DNA of 64,000 bases from Brassica napus. Its lineage: Eukaryota > Streptophyta > Magnoliopsida > Brassicales > Brassicaceae. Location of the stretch: assembly GCF_020379485.1 (NCBI RefSeq), contig NC_063448.1:16515726-16579725 (forward strand). Direction: 5' to 3'. Below the pieces are notes generated by a model. It searched no databases and was not told the DNA's origin. It saw only the letters and a program-made list of their open reading frames with translations. Each line of letters starts with the position of its first letter. Position 1 is the first letter of the stretch. The translations under genes and the position numbers were made by a program. Positions 19,583 to 31,363 of the stretch are shown piece by piece.

Positions 19583-21014
19583 TGTTAGGGGTTTTCAAGG
19601 CTTCTAAGACAAATTATGTAGTATAAAAGATTGTCGAACCAATTCTAAGGGATTTCAAAGCACTGAGAATGCAAGTACTCACTTAATCCAAGTGCAACCG
19701 GTGATTTAAAAGATTTCTAAACTAATGATTAATGCTAATGCAGTTGCAGAATAATAAAAGCGATAAATGAAGTAACTTTCTTGACTAAGGGAAAAGAGAA
19801 CTCATGGGCATAGAGATTAGACCTTGGGTGATCAAGTTTCGAACTAAGGATGGCAAACGATCAATCAAACTATCAACCTTAAGCTTAGACACAGTTCTAA
19901 ACAAGCTCTATGTCTAGATGAATGTTCATCTAGATGAATGTTCATTTACTAACACATTTCAAACATCAAATATCTTTGGTTGAATAATATGAAAGCAATC
20001 ATTACTAACAAGTCTAATGGCTATCTCAGCACCTCTAACAACAAATGTCTTTGGTAAAATATGCTAAAATCTTAGAAGAGTTGTCTCAGACATTTCATCA
20101 AACACCTTTTGGGTGAAAAATGCCTAAAGATCAACTTTTGAGAGGCCAACTCAGAAGATGCATTATGAATACCCTACTAGCAAGGACTAAGAATGATCTA
20201 CACTATAACATCCTAGCTCTAACCTAATCACCCTTAATCTCCCTAACCCATGAATTCAAAAGGTGATTACTCACTAATCTCCATGATTCCTCTTAAATCC
20301 ATATTGGATTTCAGATTAATCATGTACAGAAATACAGAGAACCGATATGAAAACAACATGATTGCAATAACAAAAATGATCAATTGAATCAAAGAGATGA
20401 ACTTTCCAAGAGGTTTTTGGTGGTTTTTCTTAGGATAAAAGATAATCAGCCTCCTATGGCTTACAAAAGGTACTTAAACATAGGTTTAGAAAGTATAAAA
20501 AACGTGCATAACAAATGACCAAAAGGCCCTTGATTAATCATAAGTTTGACCAAATAATTGAACCGCAGCGACCTCGGCACGTCATTCCGGGAGGTCGCTC
20601 CCGGCTCATTTTCGACACAAACCCGAGCGACCTCTGGGTGTCGCTGTGGTGAGGTCGTTCTGGAGCTGGAGCGACTTCGCGTTGTCGCTCTAGGAGGTCG
20701 CTCCGAAACGATGAAATGGCGAGCGACCTCGTGAGGTCGCTCTGGTAAGGTCGCTCTGAGAGGTTAGGCACAGCGAGTTCATGGCGTCGCTCCGGTAGGG
20801 TCGCTCCCATGCACTGCTCGTCCAATGATCACCTTTATCACCTCTTTTGAGCTCCAAATGCACCGAAGTGTCTCCAAGAACTCCATGTGGTACTCCAATA
20901 CCTAATAAAGACTCATGTATCCAAAATGCAACCTAAACATGGCTAAATCCTAGTCTATATGATCAAAATGCACATGGGTGAATGAATAACACAATGGAAA
21001 TATGCAAGATATCA
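19583..21014 (-). mobile_element. Athila 3' LTR (1432 bp)
   Basis: On the plus strand it starts TGTTAGGGGTTTTCAAGG and ends GCAAGATATCA. On the minus strand it is a TGATATC...CCCCTAACA LTR preceded by a purine tract. An Athila env-like ORF and integrase tail lie beyond it in the expected minus-strand order. The LTR carries its own GAGCGACC-type palindromes. Confidence 0.75.
20560..20815. repeat. Athila LTR palindrome field (GAGCGACC...GGTCGCTC)
   Basis: The motif GAGCGACCTC and its complement alternate at least twelve times in 250 bp, giving units such as GCGACCTCGTGAGGTCGCTC. The surrounding LTR is AT-rich, so this is a sharp CG island. Confidence 0.8.
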
Positions 21015-21030
21015 ACTCCCCCAAACTTGT
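21015..21030 (-). other. Athila polypurine tract
   Basis: On the minus strand CAAGTTTGGGGGAGT abuts the LTR start TGATATC, the place where plus-strand DNA synthesis is primed. A second AAGTTTGGGGGAGG lies at about 22451-22464. Confidence 0.65.
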
Positions 21031-22560
21031 TCTTTTACTTGTCCACAAGTGAACTTTCTAGAACTCATAGGGAGAGAGGTTTGAAGGTGGGAGCTCATAG
21101 CCAAAAGAAACACATCTAGCACTCAATTCAACATCTAAATCCAACATGAGCACACTCTCTTATTATACTCTAGCTTTTCTAGGCATATCTCAACTCATTT
21201 TGTCCTTACAATCATCATCAAGCATCCACACATTCAAATCAACCAACTCTCACATTCATTAAGCAATAAACATCAGGTGAATTCTTGCAAATGGTCAATT
21301 GGTTCAAATCATTTGGTTGGGTAAGGGAAGACTTTTTATTCAAGTGAGTCAAGAGGTTCAAGATACATGATCTTTAAGGTGGTTTACTCTCAAGACAAGT
21401 AGCCTTGACATTGCACATAATATATCTAAGAAAGGGATCAACTCATGCATACAATGCTCAATCTCCATTGTTCTACTCTTTTCCCATACGTACAAGTTAC
21501 ACAATCATTTCCCAATGTCAAACCCAACTCACATCTCTCACCAAAAGATCCTAAGAATATTTTTCACATAAAACTCTTTCTCTTTGAAATCTACAAGAGA
21601 TATTTTTTTTTCTTTCTTTCACAATTTAAAAACATTTCTTAGCTCCTAACAACTTTGCTAACCCACTATTTCTTTTCTTTTTCTCCTTTTTTTTTATTTT
21701 TGGGGGTCAAGACTTTTCATAAACTTGAGCTAGATGTTTATCTACTTATCCCAATAAGACTATTCACTTAAACACAAAGAGTCTATTCTTTTCCTTCAAA
21801 CTTTTCATGCTTCCAAATCATAATCACAACACTCACCCCCACCTATAGCTAGACAATAGAGTGCCTAATCTAGCAAGAATGAAGATCAAGAATTGTCGTT
21901 CCCGATACTCTCAACATTATGCTCATGTAAGACTTTCCGAAAAAGGCCTCATTCATCAAACAATGAAAGCTTAAAAGGAGGAAAGGGTTTTGGGAGTGGT
22001 CTACCACTCGAGTTTGTCAAAAAGATTGGCGTAAAGGATGTGACAACTCAAGTGTGTATAGCCATGACTCAGTACACAAGGGACCATGAGCAAGAAGCAT
22101 TAAGTTCATTCAGTTCAGATAAGGTTGTAGTTGGCTTCAAAGATTGAGTTTCAACAACTAATGAGATTCAGGAAGAGTTTTCAAGGCTCGAAACATACAA
22201 GGCTTTTTGAGAGATGCAATAACTATTCGAGCGCGAGGTAGTGTTCTTTACAAGGCATTTTAAATCATTGCTCCCAATGCAAGTGAATGAAACCTATATG
22301 CTCTAGACTCTCCTAAAAATGCAAGTGATATAATCTATATGATTTTTTTTTTATTATTATTTTTTTTCATATTTTTTTATATGCAAAAAGGTATGTATGC
22401 AAGACTCAATGCAAAATCATCAAAGCAAACATGATCAAATACTTGGTACCTCCCCCAAACTTAAGTTACACAGTCTCTGTGTTGTCAAGTAGAGAGAGAA
22501 AAGAAAGCTAATATGCAAAAAATAAAATGGTATTTACAAGGGAAAGTACTGAAGTACCTT
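21031..22560 (-). other. Athila noncoding region between env-like ORF and 3' LTR
   Basis: These 1.5 kb are AT-rich with T-rich runs at 21603 and 22345. ORFs are short and unconvincing. A second polypurine-like tract lies near 22451. Confidence 0.6.
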
Positions 22561-24441
22561 CTACGGATAGTGAGTAGGGGTAGATGCCCCAGCATCGTCG
22601 TCGTCAGGTGGGAATGTGGTGTAGAAACCACCTGGTGCTGAGCTGTAGCCTCCAAACCATGGCTGGCTCTGAACCTCGTCAATCTCGACCTCATTATCAG
22701 AAGAGGCTAGGGATAGGGACTTGTTTCCTGAGGTGGAGGGTTCAATGGGTGGGTTCCTCCACTTGCGCTGGAGCTGTCTAGCAGTGAGGGAGAAACCAAG
22801 ATCCGCAGGCTGAGGTGGAGGCTGGGGGACTGATGTGTTCACGAAGGCGAAGTCTGCTGAGCTACATCCAGCTATTCCTCCGCTGGTCAAGACATTAGCT
22901 ACTTTCTTCATGAACTTGGCTGAAGTCTTTGCTTGCTTCTTCACAGTCTTGCTAAGCGCCTTGCACTTGTCTTTCAGCTTTTCTATCGTCCTGTCTTGTG
23001 CTTTGTTCCATCTCTGAAGTCAAACAATATGCTCATGAGCATCACGAAGTGCACCAGGAGGAAGAACTCCAACATATGGCTTGAAGTAGTAGCGCAGAGG
23101 TCCATAGACGGGTTCAGATGCTTCTGCAGAAGGTTCGTCATGTCTCGTCGGAGCACTCATTTTCCTTGGTGCATCAATGGGACCGAGAGACCCGTGCTCT
23201 CCAAGAAAGTCTTCTTGGGAAATGTTGAAGCTGATAGCTCCAGGTCTCTCTGAGCTCGTCAGGTTCTTGTTTGGAAGAACCACCTCAACAGGCTTGCCTT
23301 TCAAGTAGTAGTGGTTGACGTAGTTCTTCCCATACATCCCGCTGAAATAAGTGGCAATCCTCAAGTAAGTGCCATCAATGAATCTAGGTCCTGCTGCGTC
23401 TTTTCCCAAGGGAACATTCATAAATTGAAGCAGTGGTGTGATCAACCCGCCAATTCCAACCTTCGGGCGCGAATCAGAGGTATACCAGGCCAAGTCTATG
23501 TAGTGCTCAAGACGACTCACGAAGAAACTGACCGTCCCAAAGGTAGCATAGATGTCGGTGCTTGGAAGAGGCAACACTCCAGGGGCGGCGTAGGGTCGGA
23601 TAGCCGGGCAAAGCAGTCGCATATCTTCCTCGGTGACATTACCTGCTTCCTTCCGTGGATAGAATGCATGGACGAGCATCCCATGGAGGTAGCGCACAGA
23701 CGGATGCCAGATATGTGAGTTCTTGTCAGACCCGGTAGAATGCCTTTTTTTGGTGATCAATTTCCAAAGCTCTGTGGGGAGATTTTCGCATTTGGGAAGA
23801 GAGGAGTCTTCCAAGTCTTGGAACCCCATGACTCTCCCAATGTCCTTGAAGTTCATGTTGTAGTCTTTCCCAATGACCTTGAACTTGATCTTGCCCCATC
23901 CTTGCCTCACATGCGGAGTGTTATGGTAAGTGACCTCAAGGGAAGACAAGAACTGACATGAGACATCCTTGTAGACAGGGTAAGCCATGGTGAGGAGTTT
24001 TGGCATCTTCAAATGTTCCAGCATCGCCTCAATATCAGAATCAAGACCCAACTCCTTCAGCAAATCAAGGTCGGCGAACCTTGTTGGAGTCCAAGTGACC
24101 CCATTCAGCAAGTGATCATACAGCTCTTCCATTGATGGAGTTTTCTCCCTGTCCCTATCAACAGCAACCGCCTTCCCTTTTGACATCTTGGCTTTCTTTG
24201 TAGGAGCCTGCTCATCCTCACTTTCATCGTCACTCTCTTCTATAGTGGGAACTGCTACACTTTTCCCTGCCCTCTTCTCTTACTCTTTTGATTTCTTTGT
24301 AGCCAAGGTTTGTTGTCGAGAAGTCATCTGTGTCCCAGAGCCAGCTGGTTCGGAGGCTAAGGCTTTCCCTCTTAGTGCAGACTCTTTTCTTTCAGCTCCT
24401 TGCTTCTCAGCATCCAGCTTTCCCTTTGTTTTCTTAACCAT
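22561..24441 (-). pseudogene. Athila env-like ORF (ATHILA ORF-1 family), two nonsense codons
   Basis: On the minus strand one frame runs from ATG 24441 (MVKKTKGKLDAEKQG) to a stop at 22561, about 626 codons. It is interrupted only by TAA at 24280-24282 and TGA at 23020-23022. The central 388 codons (MSKGKAVAVDRD, then PTRFADLDLLKELGL, YPVYKDVSCQFLSSLEVTY, FNISQEDFLGEHG) are typical of the Athila ORF-1/env-like family. The N-terminus is Lys/Glu-rich, and the C-terminus is charged and then Pro/Ser-rich. It lies between pol and the 3' LTR, the usual env-like position. Its role is uncertain even in intact elements. I see no clear transmembrane segment. Confidence 0.8.
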
Positions 24442-25753
24442 TGGTACCTGAAAAATTCAAAACTTGAAAATGGATAAGTAGATGGAAGAAAAGAAGATTA
24501 AAACTTTGTAAATGAAAATTCCAAGAGTAAACTCAACAAATGAACTAGCAATTTAAGCTCAAGTTAACCCAATGCAACAATTTCACACATTTAGCACTAA
24601 GAAGCCAAGCTAAGAGCAAATAATCACATTTCTCAATCTTATCAAAATATGAAAATTACAAGTTAAGTAAACTTCAATAATCAAAGTGGTTCTAGAATGA
24701 TAAAATTCTTTAATCAAACTTTTAAACACCTGAACACACCAAGTTCACCCACCAACACACTCAATTAAGGTCAATTTCGAAAACCCCAAATCCATGAACC
24801 CTAATTTTGTCAAAGTTCAAATTAAACTCAATTTCACCATTAATTTAACAACCCAACTTGATAGATAAGCTTTTCCTAGTCTATTTCACCACAATCAAGC
24901 AAGAAAATGACCAAATTTCAACTTTCAAATTCTAGGGTTCATGGACCTACGAAATTGAATTTAAAAACCCAATACCTTGCTTTGGATGAAAGGAAATGGT
25001 GAATGGGTGATGGGGAATAGACTACAGGGGCAAAAACTTGGATTTAGAAAAAAGAACTAGGTGATTTGGTTGAGAATTGAGAGAGTTATGAGATTTTTGG
25101 TGTGAGTGAGTTTGAGAGAGTATGAGTGTTTGTGAGGGGAGGGAGAGTGAGGAAGATGAAAATCGAGGGTTGTGGGCTAGGTTTAGGGTCGTCCGGTTCG
25201 GTTTAGGTGGGAAGGGACCGGTCTAATTAAATTGAAACCAGGATTAGATTGAAAATCACTTACCTGAACCAGTCGTGGAGCGACCTGAGGTAGTCGCTGT
25301 GGGACGTCGCTCTCAAATCGACACAAACCGAGCGACGTCGGGGTGTCACTGTGGTGCGTCGCTCTCAAATCGACAAACCCGAGCGACCTCGGGGTGTCGC
25401 TGTGCTGACCTCGCTATGGAGCTGGAGCGACTTCCTGTCGTCGCTCTAGGAGGTCACTCCGAGAGTATTTTTCGAGCCCCAAAACGCCGTAAGGACGAGC
25501 TACTTGTTACACCCGCTGTGGTGACGTCGCTCCCAGATGGAGCGAAATTTCATCCTCGCTCCCACGCCTGATTCTTTGCTCAAACCGGATTGATCAAGCA
25601 CATGCACACAACTTCAATTTTTTTTTTTTTTTTTTTTTTTTAGAAATATGATGAAAATGAAAATACTAATGCAATATGTACAAGGATATACATGGGACTT
25701 CCTCCCAAGTGAGCTTGTTTTAAGTCTCTAGCTTGACTTTGCCTCCCTTTAGA
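24442..25753 (-). other. Athila spacer between pol and env-like ORF, with second palindrome field
   Basis: 24442-25260 is AT-rich with no gene. 25265-25570 is a second field of GAGCGACC/GGTCGCTC and GACGTCGCTC units, similar to the one in the LTR. 25618-25641 is a T run. No coding sequence is supported. Confidence 0.65.
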
Positions 25754-26156
25754 TTAGGCCGGGGTAGGATCAGAAAGTGGAGTTGAAACCCCATCTTCCT
25801 CTGGTGCAGTCGCAATGTAGAGCTTAACCCTTTGTCCATTGACTGTGAAGTCTTTTCCATCAGTACTCCACAAAACTATTGCCCCATATGGCCTAACCTC
25901 CTTGACCTTGAAAGGACTGGACCACCTTGACTTAAGCTTTCCTGGAAATAACTTCATCCTAGAGTTGTAGAGAAGAACTTGATCTCCTTCTTTAAACTCT
26001 CTCTTCAGGATATTCTTTTCATGGAAAGCTTTGGTCTTCTCCTTGTAGATTCTTGAGTTTTCAAAAGCATCCATTCTTATCTCATCAAGCTCATGTAGCT
26101 GTAGAAGTCTTTTCAACTTGGCACTCTTGGTGTCAAAGTTCAGCAACTTTACTGCC
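25754..26156 (-). pseudogene. pol: Athila integrase C-terminus (pol fragment)
   Basis: The minus-strand frame begins LNFDTKSAKLKRLLQLHELD and contains EFKEGDQVLLYNSRMKLFPG, KSRWSSPFKVKEVRPYGAIV and a C-terminal VKLYIATAPEEDG. This is the integrase C-terminal domain typical of Athila pol, ending at a natural stop. The upstream part is removed by insertion of the family 1 LTR at 26157, and the rest of pol is not in the window. Confidence 0.85.
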
Positions 26157-26517
26157 TGTGGGAACCGAAATTAACACTGTAGATTTCCGTAAAATAAGGA
26201 AACTTAGGAAAATCCTAATTTTCCAGAGGACCCGGATCTCTGTGAGAGCCAACGACAAGTAACCAAATAAATGCGGAAAATATGAGAAAACATGATAAAA
26301 CGAATTTACAAAGAAAGTAGGTCTTATTTCGAATTCGCGTAAGAGCGTTGCGATCATTGCAAGAGAATACAAAGGCTTTGGCCGCAGGGGCCGTCAGTGA
26401 GTTATCTAGTTCTAGCAACATAAAACACTAATCCTAGTTGAGTCGCAGCTCGATAACAAAAGACGAAAAAGATATCTAAAAGGCTTTGATTGATTTCGGA
26501 CTGAACCTTATGAAAGG

Positions 26518-26559
26518 CTGCCTACGTACCCCTTTCGAGGATCAAGCCGAACGTAGTTC
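26518..26559 (-). ncRNA. Conserved structured module, copy 1
   Basis: In element sense it reads GAACTACG, a GGCTTGATCC core, then TCGAAAGGGG and TACGTAGGCAG. CTACG pairs with CGTAG, and CCUC/GGGG closes a GAAA tetraloop inside. Related copies lie at 28653, 40835, 48233 and 52318. The function and the RNA-level interpretation are inference. Confidence 0.4.
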
Positions 26560-27054
26560 AATTGGTAGAGCTGGACAAGAGATCGAACTGCCTAGGCGAG
26601 TTCGTCTAGTGATTGAGTGGCAGTCATAGAAACCGAACTTGTCGAGAAATAAGCCTAAGTTTCTAAGTGCAGAGAGTTCTGAGTCTAAAAGAGTTCTCTC
26701 TCATGCTTCTCGCCTAGGACTTCTTATATACTAGCTCCAAGGTCGGTTTACGCTTTTACTCTTCTGCCCTTAAGCCGTCATAGCATAAAATGGAGATATT
26801 CCATTTTTCCCGATCTTCACAATTATCTTCAAAACTTCCATATTTATCCGCGGAAACTTGACATTTATCCTTCCTTGTGGACCAAGCGTAAACCGTGCTG
26901 TGGTTTACGGGCTTTTGGTCAAGAAATCGTAGGATGGGCCTCGAGTAGTGTTTTAGGTCCCTTTGGGCCGTCTTTCGACTCGACATGTTTCATACGATTT
27001 CTTCTGACAATGAACAAATTTTCCGCGGTTTCTAATCCGCAAAGTTTCCGCGAC

Positions 27055-28260
27055 CGAGCACGCTACGTAGCGACCGAGCACGCTACGTAGCGACCGAGCG
27101 GGACGATCGCTCGGTGGCTACGTGCTACGTAGCGCCGTGCACGCTACATAGCGACCGAGCACGCTACGTTGCGACCGAGCACGCTACGTTGCGACCGAGC
27201 ACGCTACGTAGCGACCGAGCACGCTACGTAGCCACCGAGCAAGCTACGTAGCGACCGAGCACGCTACGTAGCGACCGAGCACGCTACGTAGGGACCGAGC
27301 ACGCTACGTAGCGACCGAGCACGCTGCGTTGCGACCGAGCACGCTGCGTAGCGACCGAGCACGCTGCGTAGCGACCGAGCACGCTGCGTAGCGACCGAGC
27401 ACGCTGCGTAGCGACCGAACACGCTGCATAGCGACCGAGCACGCTGCGTAGCGACCGAGCACGCTGCGTAGCGACCGAGCACGCTGCGTAGCGACCGAGC
27501 ACGCTGCGTAGCGACCGAGCACGCTGCGTAGCGACCGAGCACGCTGGGTAGCGACCGAGCACGCTGCGTAGCGACCGAGCACGCTGCGTAGGGACCGAGC
27601 ACGCTGCGTAGGGACCGAGCACGCTGCGTAGGGACCGAGCACGCTACGTAGGGACCGAGCACGCAACGTAGGGACCGAGCACGCTACGTAGGGACCGAGC
27701 ACGCTACGTAGGGACCGAGCACGCTACGTAGGGACCGAGCACGCTACGTAGGGACCGAGCACGCTACGTAGGGACCGAGCACGCTGCGTACGGACCGAGC
27801 ACGCTGCGTAGCGACCGAGCACGCTGCGTAGCGACCGAGCACGCTGCGTAGCGACCGAGCACGCTGCGTAGCGACCGAGCACGCTGCGTAGCGACCGAGC
27901 ACGCTGGGTAGCGACCGAGCACGCTGCGTAGCGACCGAGCACGCTGCGTAGCGACCGAGCACGCTGCGTAGGGGCCGAGCACGCTACGTAGGGACCGAGC
28001 ACGCTACGTAGGGACCGAGCACGCAACGTAGGGACCGAGCACGCTACGTAGGGACCGAGCACGCTACGTAGGGACCGAGCACGCTACGTAGGGACCGAGC
28101 ACGCTACGTAGGGACCGAGCACGCTGCGTACGGACCGAGCACGCTGCGTACGGACCGAGCACGCTGCGTACGGACCGCGCACGCTGCGTAGCGACCATGC
28201 ACGCTACGTAGCGACCGTGCACGCTACGTAGTGACCGTACACGCTACGTAGCGACCGAGC
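27055..28260. repeat. 20-bp satellite array 1 (about 60 copies)
   Basis: The monomer is ACGCTACGTAGCGACCGAGC. From 27141 to 28260 there are 56 consecutive monomers without an indel, and 27055-27140 is a degenerate edge. Variants (TGCGTAGCG, TACGTAGGG, TGCGTACGG) come in blocks. The block order repeats after 360 bp: CTGGGTA at 27541 and 27901, and CAACGTA at 27661 and 28021. All three minus-strand frames are open only because a 20-bp repeat without stops is open everywhere. Confidence 0.95.
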
Positions 28261-28652
28261 TTTGGTGAGAGATCGGTCGCTACGTAGCGACCAGCTTTTG
28301 CTGGTTGCTACGCGGCAACCTTGTTCTCGTCTTTCTCCGATTTTTCGTGAATGTGTTTTCTCCGCAAGATTCTTCGTAAAAATAGATCTTTTTCTAAGAT
28401 TTATTTTTTCGTAAAAACGTTCATGACGATTTTTACGGACTTTCTGACATTGATTCCGTCGTAACCGATTTTGACCCCAACAGTTAGCCCCCCAGCTCGT
28501 TAGAACCATGAGCTTCTAGCGTGAGGTTTTAGCGAGTGGCTCGGCAAGTTAGGCGAGTTAGGCGGAATTAATGGTCGAAAAGGTCCGTGGTAAGTGGTCT
28601 TCTCGCTCTTCTAAAAGTAGAACGCAATAAGATTGGGGCTGCGCCTTATGAC

Positions 28653-28699
28653 GGCTGCCTACGTACCCTTGTTGAAGGGATCAAGCCTTTCGTAGTTCG
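28653..28699 (-). ncRNA. Conserved structured module, copy 2
   Basis: In element sense GAACTACGAAAGGCTTGATC is followed by CCCTTCAACAAGGG and TACGTAGGCAGCC. The outer stem CTACG/CGTAG is kept, and the inner stem is CCCUU/AAGGG, different in sequence from copy 1 but still paired. Confidence 0.4.
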
Positions 28700-31363
28700 T
28701 CTTGGAGTTAATGTTTGTATGACTAGTTTTCCAGCGAGACCTTTACGGTCTGGTTTTTATGTAGAGGTTATCAGCATGTTGCTGCCGATGGCATTTTATA
28801 TGGGTGTAGAGGGAAGACTATGAGTTGTCGTCTCGTAATCTAACTCTGTGTGAATTGCCATATTCATAATCTGTTTCGAGAGTTTTCAGCAGTGTGTAAA
28901 CTTGCGGGATTTTCTGAAGACATTCGAATATTGGCAAAGAGACAAATTTTGGGATCTCGTATCAGGGTGTTTGATACTATGCCTAGAGATGTTAGAGACC
29001 AGTGCGCTGGGTTTAGGGCAAGACCTAGGTTTACTTTCGGTTTAAGGATTGTGCGGTGACTGGCCGGCTATCGTTTTTCCTGTTGCGATTTCTTCCTGAT
29101 TCGTATCGATTTAAAGTCCGCGATAGGTTCTCGGCTTATACGACTTGTTTGATACGAATCGAGCATCTCTCCGGAGACCGGAAGTGCTGGACCAAAATTT
29201 CAGATTTCTTTTATAGCGCTATTATCCTTGTGTCGGATGTAAGAGAGTCATCTTCGTGAGATGGCTATGTCTGTTTAGGACGTTGAGAGTTTGTTGTGAT
29301 CAGCAACAAACTTAATGGTAAAAAATACCGTTTCGAGTCTTCGTGAAGAATATTTGAGAAGATATTAGTGCGTATGACTATTTGGTCTTCCATGAAGGTG
29401 TTTTTATCGAGGAAGGAAATTTCGTCGAAGAACTAATCTTCAGGCGTCTGCGACGTCTCGCGATGCTGAAGATTTGTTATTCTTTTGTATGCCACGTTTC
29501 GTGCTTGAAATGTTCGCGGGCTTGAAGATATTCGCGATGTTGCAAGGGTTTAGTCTTAGCCATGCGTTTGAAAAACATTCTAGTTTGACTACGAATGTTC
29601 GCAGCCAAAATTGTTGTTCATGTTTGGATGCTAATAGTTTTATTTGCGATCGAGGAATTATGACTGAGGTGTCGTGTAAATTTGTCCATGGGAACAAGCG
29701 TTTTCCTTCATAGTGCTTTGTGAAGTGTTGGCCTTCCGAGATTTCTTTCGTGTCTATTTGAGGATGTTCCGTATAGCTATAGAAGCTCTGTTACGAGTTT
29801 TCCTTACATGCCGCATTTTACGAGTAATACACAGCGGGCTTAAAGTGATTCGTAGTATATGGAACTTGGTCGATTTTTGACAAGTGGAACATTTCCGTTA
29901 ACTGTTTGGTTGTTAGGACTGAGTTTCGTTATGACAAATTTACCGTATGATTCCCGTTTTTGGGTGGTACGATAATTGTTTGTGGGCTCGAAGATGTTGC
30001 GTGGTGTTGCAAAGGTTTTGTCTTAACCCTGCTTTGCTGGAACACTTCGATTTGTTTGCGGACAGTCGCAGCCAAAACTTATGTTCTTGTTTGGATGTCA
30101 AGTAGTTTGATTCATGCTAGAGCAGTTAGGAAATAGAGTGAATTGTGAGAATGTAAAACTTAGTCGATTTTCGACATGTTTACATTGTCCGACGAATGTT
30201 TTGGCTTGGCGTGAAGGTTGTATTCAGCCGCATATCGAAGGACGTAGTTGATCAATAATTAGGCCATGACACTTTCTTGCTATCAATAAGGTCGAGTTGG
30301 TTCAGATTGCCCATAAAGGGGATGCCGTAACCTAGCTCGTCATCGAAGTGAAGCGTGATAGGACAAGGGCCAAGTAGCGTTTGTCGAGATTGATATGCCA
30401 AGTACGTCCATGGTCGTAGGAAACGTTTTTCCGTTTTTAGGTTTGATTTATACGATGAAAGTTTCGTATAATCTTTCCTTTGTTCGTATGGAAGTTGTTT
30501 CTTTTTTTATCCGAGGGAGACAAAGCCTAAGAAGCTCGATGCAAAGCCCGTGCGGAGTCAGTCGCGGGGTGGTTTCATCCCTTCGAAGGGATGATCGTCA
30601 ATCCGGGTCGATTAAAGACCGCGACTAATTGATGATGACTTGGAATATGTTGGTTTTACGAAAATTTCTAGGAGCGAGTCGGTTTTAAGACGACGTTCGT
30701 GTCTCTAGTTTCTTCTTTCTTTAGGAAGTGAGATGAGTGTGCTTGAATGCGTGGCGATCGTTTCTCGGTTGTACGAGAGATTGGATCGGTTTGCGAGTTT
30801 TGCCTGACCAGTTAGAGAACAATAGATCAAGATAGAAAAATTACCTACGACTTAGCTTGCTAAACTATCCACCTAAATTCTAAGTTCCCTAGGGTTTTCG
30901 GCAGTTTCCAAGGCGTTTTCATTCCTTTCCTACGAGAAATTAGAAGTCTAATAAAATTTTCAAATCAGACATACCTTAGTCTCATCGATGATTTGGGGCT
31001 GCCTCTTCTTCGTTATTCTCGTGTCTTCTGACTTATTCTCGTACGAATCGATTTTGACGAAATACCAACGAGAGTCCCGGAGTGAAAAAGGGATTTCAAC
31101 ATCAGAGTTTATGTTCTTGTTTCTTCGTACTGCTGGTTTTACTTAACTTACTAGGTGTGCTTTGTATATCGTTGAAAAATCCATCTGATGTTTATGATTA
31201 GATGTTTTCGACTCAACGTGGCAGAAGTTTATAAAACCGGATTGCGTTTAGAGAGTTCAAATTTCTCGTATAGTTTAGGCAACTTTGGCGTTTAAGTTGA
31301 CCGTTGCCGTTTTAGACGATCGATTCGATCTTATACGAAAAAACAAGTCTTTGCGGTTTTTAT

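Larger units (their letters stand above)
26157..28482 (-). mobile_element. Expanded family 1 3' LTR (2326 bp) containing a 20-bp satellite
   Basis: On the plus strand it starts TGTGGGAACCGAAATTAACA and ends TTTTGACCCCAACA. A polypurine-like AGCTGGGGGGCTAAC follows on the minus strand, which marks it as a 3' LTR with its internal domain to the right. It inserted into Athila integrase. It belongs to the same subfamily as the solo LTR at 44371-48636, and in both the satellite begins about 220 bp from the LTR start. Other family 1 LTRs are only 1.15-1.34 kb, so the array accounts for the extra length. Confidence 0.85.

Noticed and set aside
27264..28062. Long minus-strand frames with ARSLRSVLGRYAACSVATQ-like repeats
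   Set aside because: A 20-bp repeat without stop codons is open in all frames with a 20-residue period. All three frames are open, so this is no evidence of coding.
27055..28260. CRISPR-like array
   Set aside because: Monomers are head to tail with no unique spacers, and the genome is a plant.
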